Shown here: positions 1 through 10,448 of the stretch, piece after piece
How the letters are laid out: each line of letters starts with the position of its first letter
How positions within the stretch are numbered: position 1 is the stretch's first letter
Assembly: GCF_002104995.1 (NCBI RefSeq)
Contig: NW_024468255.1
Location: 682,001 to 746,000, forward strand
Origin: Linderina pennispora
Taxonomy: Eukaryota > Kickxellomycota > Kickxellomycetes > Kickxellales > Kickxellaceae
Direction: 5' to 3'
Length of the DNA: 64,000 nucleotides
Notes under the pieces: generated by a model
The model's database searches: none
Told to the model about the DNA's origin: nothing
Seen by the model: the letters and a program-made list of their open reading frames with translations, nothing else
Program-made: the position numbers and the translations under genes

Positions 1-1840
1 GACCTTGGTTTTGTTTGTACTGGGTCATATACGTGGACTGGTATGTGTGACGCTGCTTCCATTCCTGGCCAGCGCGTCCATGTCCAAGCATAAGAGCAAA
101 GTCGGTCTCGGACTCCATGACAAACTTGTAGATCTGTGAGAGGTCCTGGGCATCAGCGGGTCGGGCATTCATAAAGTTGAGTGTTAGTCCACGTAGCTGC
201 AATGGTAGGGCCTCCAAGAAGAGCTGAATGGTGCCTGGTTGCGAAGCACGGTATAATGCTGTCAGGCGCAGTTTCTCAAATTCATCAATGAAATCAGCGA
301 ATGGCTGGTAAATGTCCAATCGTAGCTGTCTGATGACCTCCTGTGCATATGTGGGTGTCAGCATTGTCGGGGATGTCTCTAGCAGTCGCAGTTTAGTATC
401 ATCCCATGAGCGTGCCGGGTTAGTCCGTAAGGCATCGAGGAACCTGCGCTGTGTCGTGGGTTTCAGGCCAACCAGAATGGCACGTGCGCCCCAGAACTGT
501 AGCGGGTAGTTATTACTGAGCAGGATTGTCTCGATTTCCGTTAGGTAGTCAATGGGGTCGCTCACAAAGTTCCTATCAGTAGGTTTCATTGATGGCAACT
601 TATCAGGCAATTTGCGACGGTTCGCATCAGGATCGAATGGGAGGACCTGGTTCAGGTCACCAACTGCAAAACCACCAAGGAGTGCACCTGTTGCCCGGAG
701 TGGGGACTTGTGCTGACCAGTGGGTAGCGGGCTCGAAAATGGATTGGATCTGTCATCCATAATCACACCATCACTAAAGTGGGTTGGCTGGCTCGGGTGA
801 AAAGGCGGGGCCTGGGCTGGGGTGTACCATGTATCCGGTTTGTTCCCAGCTTGTCCTGAAAATCCCTCAACACCACCCGAGTTCATACGGTCTGGGGATG
901 CATAGTGCACAAAGTGCAGACGATGGGCCCCACGATGGTAATCTTGGTAGTTGACTTGGCGGTCACGCTGGTTGTTGCGGGAGGGAGTGCCACGTACATT
1001 GCTTGCAGCTTGATTGTCAGCAGCATCGTGCTTGTAGTTACGGACATCATCGGACTGTCCTCGGTTGCCGTTGCGGTAGGTTGCTGGGCGTGCTGCCGCT
1101 AGTGGACTGGGTGGGGTAGGGGCAGTTTCATCCACAATGTGCGTACGGGTCTCTGTAATGTCCGGAGGCTTAGTGTTATTGTCGACCTCATTGGGCTTAG
1201 CATCTCTGCGAAAGTCATCCAGTGCCTCCGTAATTTGCTGGTGGGTGGCGTCGGTCACTACTCGTATCGCTCCATCCATGGTATCCCTGACATGGCCTAC
1301 CTCGCTCTCCGCTCTTGCCGTACGCTCCACAAGCAATGACACTTGAGTCACTAGCTGCGATATCTGGCTAGAGTTTGTTGCTAGCATCTGCTGCATATCG
1401 CTGATGCGGTGAGTAAGCTGTGCAATATTCGCAGTGGTCTTAGCAGACTCGACATTCAGCGCCTGAATCTCAGTGGTGTTCATACCAGTCTGCTCTTCTA
1501 GGGCCATCATGTGCTCCCTTGATGTCGTCGCGAGTTTCTTAATGCTGTTTTCAAGGTCGTCGAGGTCCTCGCCAGTCTTACGGCGCCAGTTGGTCAATGC
1601 TCGAGAGTGTTCATCAACCCTATCTGCCGTACGCTGCATGTCTCCAGCCATCTGGCCTAAAGCCAAATTCATCTTATGGACCTTCTCAGCCGCAGGTACC
1701 TCATCGTTGAGTGGGAAAATGAATGATTCGAGCTCCTCAGTGTCCGGTACTTGGGCTTCAGGGACAGTTGCTGTTGGGCGCAAGCGGTGGTGGCTAGCCT
1801 GGCCACGTTGCTTGTGACTGGTGTTTGGGTGATCAGTCAT
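1..1840 (-). CDS. Gag-like polyprotein of an LTR retrotransposon (partial, C-terminus outside window)
   Basis: The minus strand is open for 613 codons from an ATG at 1838-1840 to the window edge, with no stop. Residues about 55-215 are a Gln/Glu/Ala-rich predicted coiled coil. Residues about 215-400 are polar and low-complexity. Residues about 430-590 look like a retrotransposon Gag capsid domain: they begin near DPIDYLTEIETILL, include FWGARAILVGLKP, and contain the spacing FIDEFEKLRL then FLEALPLQLRG then IYKFVMESE. A CCHC zinc knuckle would be expected further on, outside the window. Gag assembles the virus-like particle in which the element is reverse transcribed. The intact frame suggests a recent insertion. 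The assignment rests on pattern recognition, not a search. Confidence 0.7.
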   Translation of the reverse strand, partial: MTDHPNTSHKQRGQASHHRLRPTATVPEAQVPDTEELESFIFPLNDEVPAAEKVHKMNLALGQMAGDMQRTADRVDEHSRALTNWRRKTGEDLDDLENSIKKLATTSREHMMALEEQTGMNTTEIQALNVESAKTTANIAQLTHRISDMQQMLATNSSQISQLVTQVSLLVERTARAESEVGHVRDTMDGAIRVVTDATHQQITEALDDFRRDAKPNEVDNNTKPPDITETRTHIVDETAPTPPSPLAAARPATYRNGNRGQSDDVRNYKHDAADNQAASNVRGTPSRNNQRDRQVNYQDYHRGAHRLHFVHYASPDRMNSGGVEGFSGQAGNKPDTWYTPAQAPPFHPSQPTHFSDGVIMDDRSNPFSSPLPTGQHKSPLRATGALLGGFAVGDLNQVLPFDPDANRRKLPDKLPSMKPTDRNFVSDPIDYLTEIETILLSNNYPLQFWGARAILVGLKPTTQRRFLDALRTNPARSWDDTKLRLLETSPTMLTPTYAQEVIRQLRLDIYQPFADFIDEFEKLRLTALYRASQPGTIQLFLEALPLQLRGLTLNFMNARPADAQDLSQIYKFVMESETDFALMLGHGRAGQEWKQRHTYQSTYMTQYKQNQG

Positions 1841-2300
1841 AGGAATAGCAAAGGGAAAATGCCAAAAGCAAAATAAAGAGAAAAAATAAAATAAAATAAG
1901 CAGTATGCTTCCTCCGGTACTCGGTAAGTAGGGGGAAGGTGAAAAAATATGTTGTGTCTCGGGTACGATACACTTGGATAGACAGCCTCCTGCAACTGTC
2001 TAGAACACGTTTACTTTTCGAGCACCTTTCCACGACGTATATTGAACGTATGAAATATGCTGTATGAAAGAAGGAAGGAGGAATCACCAGGTGAAAGGGC
2101 AGGTGCCCGTCTAAGTAGTGGCGCCGGTCGCCCAGAATAGTATGGCCGGCCATTGTGGCCTAAAGGTCTTGATCCATGGGTTCCTAAGATCATAAGGATT
2201 TGGAACCACACAATGATCTGCGGCATGCTTCTAGCACGTTCAAATTCATCAGTATACCCTGCTTCTGTGATCCAAAGCCTGGTATTAAGGGACTGCATTT
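1..2300 (-). mobile_element. LTR retrotransposon (Ty3-like), 5' part only
   Basis: A minus-strand retroelement enters from the left edge. Its Gag-like frame starts at 1840 and runs off the window, so protease, reverse transcriptase and integrase cannot be seen. The DNA to its right (about 1841-2300) should hold the leader and 5' LTR, but I could not fix the LTR ends. A stretch at 2196-2208 reads on the minus strand as TGGTTCCAAATCC, which has the TGG start expected of a primer-binding site. No clean LTR CA end abuts it, and I could not match it to a tRNA. Part of this region (about 2040-2190) resembles DNA at 39890-40080. The right boundary is approximate. Confidence 0.6.
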
Positions 2301-5034
2301 GGTGGATGTTTTAAACCAGCAACCTATACCTGGGTATTAATGTTTACTAGCTCGGTTATCAACAGCCAATGCCGATCTGATATTATTTGCCCCAGAAGCT
2401 GTCTATGGCACTTTACCACAGTCTGAAGTGTGATTGCTTATGTGATGGTACAGATGATGTAGGCAGATATAGGCAGATGTCCACATATATCGGGTAGACC
2501 CGCCATTTCAGCAGCAGTTGCCAGTATAGTGATACGCCTGGTTTGAACCTGGCCATGCACTAGCTGGTAGTACAGCCACCCTCCAGCGGGGCAGCGCATA
2601 GGACCGCCGGGCATGGCACACGGCCTGCTGATTAGCCCAACCACCGATCTGGTATAGCGTGATCGATCACATCGCAATGAAATCACGAAGTAGCGCAGTG
2701 GCTTTGCGGGCAATTTCGGATACACATATTCGCCATCACGTGTACGGGGGTTTATTGGCAATCTATTCAGCCGCCTTCCCACCACATGGTACGAATGATC
2801 GACAAGGAGACTGCCCTGACTGCCAATTGGCGGCAGGTCGGGTTGAGGGGAGAGACATCGAAACACCACATTGGTCTTGGCAGTTACGTGTGGAACCAGG
2901 GCTTTTGCCGCCCAGCAGCAGACACGGGTTACCCGCTCGCTCAAAATGGCGTGTCCGGGAGGCGAAGGCGTGCATAGGAAAAACAGCAATGTGGATGGGG
3001 AGGGTGTATTTGCCCGACATGCTTCGTATCCTATTCGGAAACGGGGTTGTGGTGGTGGATTGCGAAAAACGTTACATCTCAGCAATGCACCGTTTATTAT
3101 GTTGGTGAGGCTTATGCCATCGGTAATTGCGGTTTTTGTCGATTCTGGGCGTTCGCCTAGGACAAAAGCAGCCAACTGACATTTATAGGAATAAACGACG
3201 AATTGCAGCACCACACCCGGGCATAAGTGGGAATTATTTGTCTCTTTGTGACGGATTCTTCATCATGTTCATGTTGGGCAGCTTCCCGAATTTCTGTGCT
3301 GTACATAACGTGGTGGCTTTCACGAGGGGCGAGGAAAAAGCGACACAGGCCGGGTGGGATAGGATAGGCGAACCTATTATTTGATGGCAAGTGTGTTGAC
3401 AAACAACCGCGCCGCGGATGATGTATACACACTTGGCTGATTGTCCAGGTTGGACAGCAGAATGTTGCATGACACACATTTGTTTCATACGCTGCCCCCT
3501 CCTCCTGAGTTCGCAATTTTCACTCTCCATAGTGTGTGCATCACAACATGGACTATCCCAATCACCGAGGAAACAAGTGCGGTGGCATTCTTTTTAGGAC
3601 AAATAGGAGAGATGCAAATCCCACATAACCCACCTCCCGTCCTCTCTCCCCCACTGGGTTTTGTTTCTGGCCGTGGCTCCGCTGTAGCTTTCTTCTTTCC
3701 ATACCTGCTTTTTCTTTTTCTGCGTTCTTGGACAGCACTCGTCTGCTTTTTTACTTACCATCTAATCTAGTGTGCAGACCACAGTAGCACATCACGCAAA
3801 CCGGCCACCCCATCCCAAGGCACCTCTTTCGTTTGTTTCCACGCCCGACTCGCGTACCAGACCACCAATTTCTACCGCGCTGTACGATCCTTATCGCAAA
3901 AGGTAAGCCGAATTTCCCAGGCACTTTGTGTTCCTGCGGCGGGTGCGAGGTTTTCTGCTGATTCATCCCACACGCTGTTTCCGCTGCGCGTGCGGCCAGC
4001 GAAATTCTATGCTGGTAAAGACGCTTCTTGCTTTGTTTTTTCTGGTTGACATGTGGGCGCGCCGCAAAAAGCCCACTTCCCTCTCGCTGGGTATGCCACT
4101 GATGCATGTAACTCTTTTTTATTTTAAAAACGACCAGAATGCAGCGATTAACGAAAAGCAAAAAGGCGTTTTGGCCTTGTTAGCCTCCAGAGACAATTGC
4201 CGGCTTTGTCTCAATTTGGCTATAGTAGAGCTGCTGCCGCTGCTGCCGCTGCTGCTGCCAGGTAGCTGGTGGCAGGGCGCAGGAAGGTGGTGGGCGGCTG
4301 TTTTGCAGTGGGCGGCCATTGCATATTTGGCACGGACAAGCAGAGCCAGACTCATGTGGCAAAAAACATGCGTTTATGTGCATTATTATGTGTGAAACTC
4401 ATTGGTTACCCGGCCATTTATGACTTTCGCGCCCTCCTGCTCTTGCTCAAAAATACTCCCAATGGGCTGGATTCCATGGAGCATATGAAAAAAATTTTCC
4501 ACCCCCTCCCTTCCGCGAGCCTCTTACTGTTTCGGTCGTTTGATGTGCACATTCCACCCAGTCAAACACACACTCCTCAGGCTTTGGTCTATTTTGCCAT
4601 GATGTGGTGCGTGATAGGCTGTGCTGGCCCACATTGGCCCACCCCGTCCTCCCTGCCTTCCTCACTAACCTTCAATCCGATCACTGGCCTGGCCTAACCT
4701 TGTCCCCCACCTTTTCTGCTCATCGCCGCGCTCCAATAAGTCAACATACAGACATTCTTGTGCTTGGACACTTTTTCTGCTCCCACCTCCTTTTTCCATC
4801 ACGATATTTCAAACACAACATACTCCCCCTCCCCCTTTTCTTTTCCACACCTTACCATCACTTTTTATTTTTCTACTTATTGCGCGTATACCCTAGTTTT
4901 CTTTTGGCTAAACGCTAGGCCTTTTCTTTTTTAGTTCGAGGCTTGACCTAGATTTCTACGTCCGTTTTTTGTTGTCGCCCCTTTCGGAGTCCTTATCTTT
5001 TTCTACAAGGCCGATTTTCCAGTATCAGACCACG
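1841..5034. other. Long gene-poor interval: retroelement leader, then upstream DNA of the HMG-box gene
   Basis: From 1841 to about 2300 this is retroelement leader/LTR DNA. From 2300 to about 3500 several overlapping open frames exist on both strands (the longest, 2438-3214 minus, has no recognisable domain or initiation context), and I do not call them genes. From about 3600 to 5034 the plus strand is rich in pyrimidine tracts (CTTTTC, TCCCCC), typical here of promoter/5' leader DNA and fitting the gene that starts at 5035. There is a trinucleotide CTG-type run near 4231-4260. No tRNA or other RNA gene was found. Confidence 0.5.
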
Positions 5035-7822
5035 ATGGCGCCGGTTACGCTGAGCTTAGAGGACTGTGAGATGGTAAGTGTGCGCGGCCATCCCCGCCAT
5101 CGCTGTATGATGCCGCTCCTTTGCTGCTTTTACACGTAGCCACCTGGGGAATATCATCAGAGAGCGACACATGCGGGTGCACTACGGCTGTTCCCCAATC
5201 TCATTGGATATAGCCATCATGAATGCGTACAGCCGGGCAGTGTGAATCCCAGACATCATGACCACTTTGTATTGGCGCTCTATTCTGAAACATACGGGCA
5301 CTTTTATCTCTCCCCGTCATGCATGATGCATTTTTGTAATGTCGCCAGTACAGGTGTGACGGAGGGATAGCTTGCGCCGAATGGGTCGATCCTTTCCGTT
5401 CAGCCTATGCCTCTACTGCTTTATAAAAAAGTGCCCATGACTTTTTTCGGTGGAAAAATTGTTGGGATGTACGTCTATTCTGGTCACCCGGCACTCACAA
5501 CAAGAAAAAAAAGACTCGCCCACACGCACACTCTCCACCAACCCCCTCCTTCCGTCATACGGTTCGGGGGTGACACGTTTCACTTGGCTGTGTCCGTAAC
5601 CCATCCCCGATATCAGCAAGAAAAATAAAGCGCATTCTCGCCATTTCTCTCGACTTGCGCCGCGTGGTGGACTCTACTCCCTCCCCTCCTTTCTGCTGTC
5701 ACTGTGATGGTGTTGTTGTCTTACTGTCCCCTTGCCAGGTGTCGTACTGTCTGACATTATCCCAGCGTCCCCCCTCGCCCTACTCATAGGTGCGGTGGTG
5801 CATAACCGAGCTAGATTCCAACCACTACCACCGCACACCCCAACGGGAATATTCTTCTTGCCCATTTGCGATAATGCCCTTGTTGTGCGCGTGTGTTGTC
5901 ATTCTTTGCCGTATTGTCTCCAATGACGTTGTGACTAAACCCGCGCTTCACATTTTGTGCTGTCGTGTTGTCTATTGTAGATCGAGAGATGTGCGGACAT
6001 GATATCCATGCAGTGCAAAATGATTTCGCAGATGCTGCGACGGTCACGTGAGGCGTCTGGCCACAACGACTCGCACTTTGAGGTCGCGTCGTCCGCCAGT
6101 GGCGAGTCGCCGCTCGAGGTGCTGAGCAGCGCTGCCGGCACCATCAACAGCGTCGCCCGGCAGGCCATGGCCGACGACCAGCTCCGGCGCAAGCACTCCA
6201 CCCGCACCCGTCATCCGTCAGCACACAGCGAAATGTTCGATGACTCGGTTGCCGGTGACCAGCATGGATACGCCAACGGTGGAACTCCGCCACCGGCAAA
6301 GCGCCGCGGCCGCCCGCCACGCGACTATGGCGATGAGCTGGGCCAGGCCTTTGCCATGTTTGCTGCCGACAACTTCAACGAGTGCGAGCGCACCGTGATG
6401 GCGTCGCAAGGCGGCATGGACTCCAACTCGCGCCAAGCCAAGATGAACGTGCTGCGCGTCGTTTGGGACAGGTGGTGGTCGACGTCGCAAATGATCAAGG
6501 ACCGGTACCTTACCAGATCTCAGCACGAGATGCTCTCCAACGAGGTTGGCATGTTGGAGCTGATGATCCAGTACCCGCTGCCGCCCGAGGCCGAGAGCAC
6601 CCAGCGCCACTCAACGCCAGACCCCATCACACCCCTCGAGATGTTCATCCGCGAGCAGCGCCCGCTGCTGCGTGAGAAAGTGCCCGACTGGAGTGATGCC
6701 GAGATTCGCCGCCGCCTCGAGGTGAACTGGAACAACATGTCGGACCACGAGCGCGACAAGTATGCGATCCCAGGCGCCTCTGTCACGCTGCGGTCCCAGC
6801 ACCCTGCCGGCGTTGCCACAGTACAGAGCATGGCCAGCACTGTATCGCCGAATAAGGCGGGCCGTTTGCAGAGCGCGCCACGCCGCGCCTACGTTATGTT
6901 CTGCCGCCAGGAGCGGCCCCTGGTTGTCAATGCGAACCAGGACTGGGATCTGCCGGCTGTCAACAAGGAGCTCGGCCGCAAATGGAAGGAGCTGACAGCC
7001 GAGCAGCGCCAGGTGTTCTTTGACATGGAGCGGCGCGAGGCTGAGCAGCGCAGCGGCAGCACGCTGGCCCCCGCCTACGTCTCCCACTCATCCTCGCATG
7101 GGCACGTGCAGATGCCGGCCATGCAGGCTGGCCGCATCCCGGGCACCGGTACCTTCACTGTGCGCAACAACGGCCGTGCACCCACGCCTGGCCACACCAA
7201 CCCAAACAAGGGCCCGTCCAAGGCGTATGTGTGCTATTCGCGTGTCACTCGCAAGGCAATTGTCGCCAAGCACCCCGACTGGGACTTGGCTGCTGTCAAC
7301 CGCGAGCTCGGCCGTCTGTGGAAGCTGATGTCGACCGACGACAGGCTGCAGTGGGAGAACTACGATCCAGAGGGCCCGAAGCCCGAGATCCCTGCCATTA
7401 CTCCCGAAAGCGCTGTCCCGTCGCCCACCACGCCGGTCGCCCCGCACGCTGTTGCTCCGCCCCCAGCCACCACGTCCCAGCCGCAGCAGTCGCTGCCTGT
7501 GACACCAGCGTCTGGCACCGCGACGCCCGCCAGCAACGCCGATGCTGCTGCACGCCACCACGACTATGACGGCGAAGGCGAGGTCGAGGATGTTGATCTG
7601 CAGGATGACGAGGAAACCGAGGATGAAGGCGCTCACAGCCACATCAACGAGCACACGAACGGCCAGACTCCTGCCGCCATTGCGCTGCCCCAAAAGACCG
7701 CTTCTGTTGGCCCCCCGCCCACTGCCAAGCCCGCAGTCGTCGCCCCAACCGCACCTGCATCGACCATGTCCGTCCCCGAAGTGAACGGCGGGTACGCGCC
7801 CCGTCCAAATGCTGGCATGTAA
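5035..7822 (+). CDS. Multi-HMG-box chromatin protein with AT-hook
   Basis: Two exons, 5035-5073 and 5981-7822, give 626 residues. Exon 1 is only 13 codons and ends at ATG|GTAAGT; the acceptor is TATTGTAG and phase is 0. An AT-hook core (KRRGRPPR) lies near residue 120. Three HMG-box-like segments follow at about 229-274 (TPLEMFIREQRP), 313-365 (PRRAYVMFCRQERP, with the NKELGRKWKELT helix) and 424-474 (PSKAYVCYSR, NRELGRLWKLM). A weaker fourth segment may sit at 135-190. The tail is Pro/Ala-rich with an acidic patch near 590. HMG boxes bend DNA in the minor groove, so an architectural chromatin or transcription role is inferred. The first exon assignment is less certain than the large exon. 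Confidence 0.72.
5074..5980 (+). other. 907-nt first intron of the HMG-box gene
   Basis: Flanked by GTAAGT and TATTGTAG, this intron is several times longer than most others in the window (55-340 nt). It contains an open stretch at about 5140-5350 that follows a possible acceptor (CACGTAG) in the frame of exon 1, but its downstream GT donor does not restore the frame of the main exon. I therefore treat it as intronic. A long first intron after a tiny exon may hold regulatory sites; none is identifiable by eye. Confidence 0.55.
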
Positions 7823-8447
7823 AAGTACTCCTGCCTGTTTGGTTAGCTTTTCCATTTCTAGGCTTCTGGAGCCCCTGTCCCAGACACCTTGCTGTCTCTA
7901 CTTTGAAAGTCTACTTTATTCTCTTCGTTATTCGTTTTTATCATCTTAACCAGCTTGAAAATTATCTTGTGCACGCCGATATCCAGCTTGCTTCTATAAT
8001 ACTATGCAAGAGGCCATGTCTTGTGGACACTAGTCAACACATCAGTTCTTCACTAGCCAGGCCATAGCTTAATGCCAATCCATGAGTTTGCAGTATACCA
8101 CAGATGTGCACCGTGCCATGCAAGCCACTCCATATCCAAAGTGGCATTAATATACATATACATAAACCACTTGAGTGATACCGCTGACTAAGAAGACACC
8201 ATGGGCCAATGGTCTAGGCTATAAAAGCATAGTGAATAGCACCCTATACACGTGTGCTTATGCAGTCAGAAAGAAATAAAACAGCACCAAGATAGCTGGC
8301 AAGCAGTGTATGCAGCAATGCGTAAGGATAGGCCCAAAAGCGGCAATGAGAATCCCAGCTAGATAATAGCAATCGTCCTGGATACGCACGTCTCCATCCG
8401 TCATCCTATATATCACTTTTAGCTTTATACGGCTGGATTCATGTGTA
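7823..8447. other. Intergenic, 3' end of HMG gene to F-box-like gene
   Basis: AT-rich intergenic DNA. It presumably holds the 3' end of the HMG-box transcript and a weak promoter for the next gene. No RNA gene or repeat was recognised. Confidence 0.5.
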
Positions 8448-9191
8448 ATGGAGCCAGGTAGTTTTAGGCTTAGCATACTGGCTGATAGAGCTATCCTCGA
8501 GCGAGTGCTAGATAGCCTAATCAGGGATACTGCTCTCTATTCCCAGCTCAACTCCAGGCAGGAAATAGGATATACGGCCAATTCGCAATATAACGAGCCA
8601 GGACGGAGCTGGATCTATAATTTCGAGCCCGAGTTATCATTCAAGGAAGTGATAAACTACGCGCTTGTCTCTCGCCAGTGGCTTGATATTCTGAAGCCTT
8701 ATGTTTGCAGTACGATATATGTGCGCAGCCGTCCTCCATATCCGATCGACCAGCAGCTTGGAGGGAGGCTGACAAAGCTGCTAAGACGCAAGCAGTCTGC
8801 AAAGAAGACGTATCCCTGGGTATCAAACATACAGCCCATTATTGCCATGGGCGGGGAATCGTATGTGCAGCGGATATGCATTGACGATTACGACACAGTC
8901 AAACCGCCTGTTCTTCCTAGGCTTTTGGATGGGGTTGGCTTTGGAACGAGGGTTTGGGAAAACATCTCGGTTTGCTCACTCTCTGGCTTTTTCCTTTTGT
9001 TTCACACGAAGCTCTCAGACGCGGAGGTCGTTGAGTCCACGTGCAGGTATCTGCGAGCCACTTGTCCTTCATTGAAGGACTTCAACATCAGTCGTACACA
9101 TGGCATTTGTGGCGATAATGCGCATGGGCGGGGCAAGGCGATTGTAGCACTGGAGGCAAAGTTTTCTGCGCTCACCAGCCAAGCTCTTTGA
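8448..9191 (+). CDS. F-box-like orphan protein, probably truncated
   Basis: An uninterrupted 247-codon frame begins with ATG at 8448. Residues about 64-90 (LSFKEVINYALVSRQWLDIL) resemble the second half of an F-box, where a conserved Val-Ser/Cys-x-x-Trp segment precedes the helix. The rest is a mixed alpha/beta region with a CPSLKDFNIS stretch, like the leucine-rich lines in F-box/LRR proteins. It is short for that family; the other member-like gene here (37933-39495) is about 520 residues and continues through many LRR-like lines. This copy may have lost its C-terminus to a premature stop. F-box proteins recruit substrates to SCF ubiquitin ligases. Codon use is less G/C-biased than in the housekeeping genes, as expected of a fast-evolving family. 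Confidence 0.5.
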   Translation: MEPGSFRLSILADRAILERVLDSLIRDTALYSQLNSRQEIGYTANSQYNEPGRSWIYNFEPELSFKEVINYALVSRQWLDILKPYVCSTIYVRSRPPYPIDQQLGGRLTKLLRRKQSAKKTYPWVSNIQPIIAMGGESYVQRICIDDYDTVKPPVLPRLLDGVGFGTRVWENISVCSLSGFFLLFHTKLSDAEVVESTCRYLRATCPSLKDFNISRTHGICGDNAHGRGKAIVALEAKFSALTSQAL

Positions 9192-9720
9192 GCGTTTCAT
9201 ACTCTTGACTAGTTCACAGCGGGCGTGCTACTCAATAACGCTCTTTCTGAGTCCGTATATTCCGGCAATTGCTTAATATGAAGTCGTGTAACCAGACAAG
9301 CTTGGCGTGTCCTGGGTGGCATTCGGTATTCACTATGCAAGAGGCACGGCAAACCTGGAATTCATGCTTGCCCTTCATTATTGTCGCAGCTGGCGCCAAT
9401 TCGTCCCTACCTGGCCGGCGGCAGCTAATTCGGATACAGGACAACAACACCGGCGAATCGCAAGTTGCGCCGTTCGGTCGTTTCCATCTACAACGGACAA
9501 TGAGTCGTGGTACGTAGTATAGTGTCCACGACAATTGGCGGGCTACCTTGCAATAGGGCTGGTGGCCGATGTTTTTGTGAAATTCTAGGGGCCAGCGCAC
9601 GATTCTTTTAAATAATGCAGTGCCTGGACGACACGAACAGGCCAGGCTGTTGCGCGTTCCTTCTTTTGCTTTACTTTTTTCTGTCGAAAACGAATAGCCA
9701 GTAAAGAATCTATTTTATTC
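9192..9720. other. Intergenic, promoter side of the Tvp15-like gene
   Basis: 529 nt without a credible gene. A 122-codon minus-strand frame at 9232-9600 has no recognisable features. Pyrimidine-rich tracts near 9660-9690 probably belong to the promoter of the gene starting at 9721. Confidence 0.45.
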
Positions 9721-10389
9721 ATGGCACTCCCCTACATCCTCGCGCGCAGGTCATACAACCTTGGGCGGTCCACGACTCTGCCGCTGCTCATCTTCAATTT
9801 CGTGCTGGGGCTTTTGGTACTGGTCCAGGGCTGCCTGTCGTTCCAGACCACGGATGTGCGACACATCATGCTTGGGCTGGTGTGCCTAGTATTCGGGCTC
9901 ATCGTGTGCGTGATGGAGTTCCTGCACTGGGCGGTGTTCCGGATGCACGCGTCCTTCCTCTTCTCGTTCTTCGGGCGCGGGCTGTTCTACTTTATGTGTG
10001 GGTGCCTGACAATCGACAGCAATGCGGCGCAGCTGGGCATCGGCATCGTGCTGGTTGTGTTTGGCGTCATCTACATATGCCTGACATTCGTAACCTCGCT
10101 GTACTTTGACGATCCCGATGACGAATACGCTATGGTGATCTATAACATGCAGCACGGGTTCTACGAGGGCAAGCTGGGGCACGACGGGCTCGGCAAAAAG
10201 TCGGGCCACTCGATGGGCATGTTCTCGGGGCAGGGCATCAGCAGCGAGACGTACACGCCGTCGGGGTCGCTTGCGCTGCAATCGGCAGGATTCAGCTCGG
10301 CCGACGTGCCGAAGCGGTCCACAAGCAACTCGGGCACGCGCTACCCGACGCAGCCTGCAGCCGCCTACCACATGCAATCTTCTGTATAA
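9721..10389 (+). CDS. COPI-associated / Tvp15-like four-helix membrane protein
   Basis: 222 residues from an ATG at 9721. Four hydrophobic segments lie at about 20-40, 48-70, 76-97 and 105-128. A cytosolic tail with a GHDGLGKKSGHSMGMFSGQ segment follows and ends in Ser/Thr-rich sequence. The compact four-helix layout with a conserved Asp-rich stretch after helix 4 (YFDDPDDEY) matches the COPI-associated/Tvp15 family of small Golgi and endosome membrane proteins. Tvp15 co-purifies with Tlg2-containing vesicles in yeast. The gene is convergent with rrp46 with only 59 nt between stops. The family call is by topology and motif, so another small tetraspan family cannot be excluded. Confidence 0.6.
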   Translation: MALPYILARRSYNLGRSTTLPLLIFNFVLGLLVLVQGCLSFQTTDVRHIMLGLVCLVFGLIVCVMEFLHWAVFRMHASFLFSFFGRGLFYFMCGCLTIDSNAAQLGIGIVLVVFGVIYICLTFVTSLYFDDPDDEYAMVIYNMQHGFYEGKLGHDGLGKKSGHSMGMFSGQGISSETYTPSGSLALQSAGFSSADVPKRSTSNSGTRYPTQPAAAYHMQSSV

Positions 10390-10448
10390 ACGCTTTTCAT
10401 TTCTCTGCTTTTGCATTCTAATACCACAACTAAAAGCCTTAAGGATCC

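Noticed and set aside
2531-2560. GGTTTGAACC within an inverted repeat, resembling a tRNA T-arm
   Set aside because: The stem does not fold with a 7-nt loop in tRNA register, and no A-box or acceptor stem is found on either strand.
2438-3214. 258-codon open frame on the minus strand between the retroelement and the HMG-box gene
   Set aside because: No domain, signal or repeat pattern; the composition looks like random translation, and other frames overlap it on both strands.
5140-5350. Open stretch of about 70 codons in the frame of HMG exon 1, preceded by CACGTAG
   Set aside because: Its likely donor leaves the wrong phase for the main exon and the product resembles nothing. It is kept only as a possible alternative exon in the findings.
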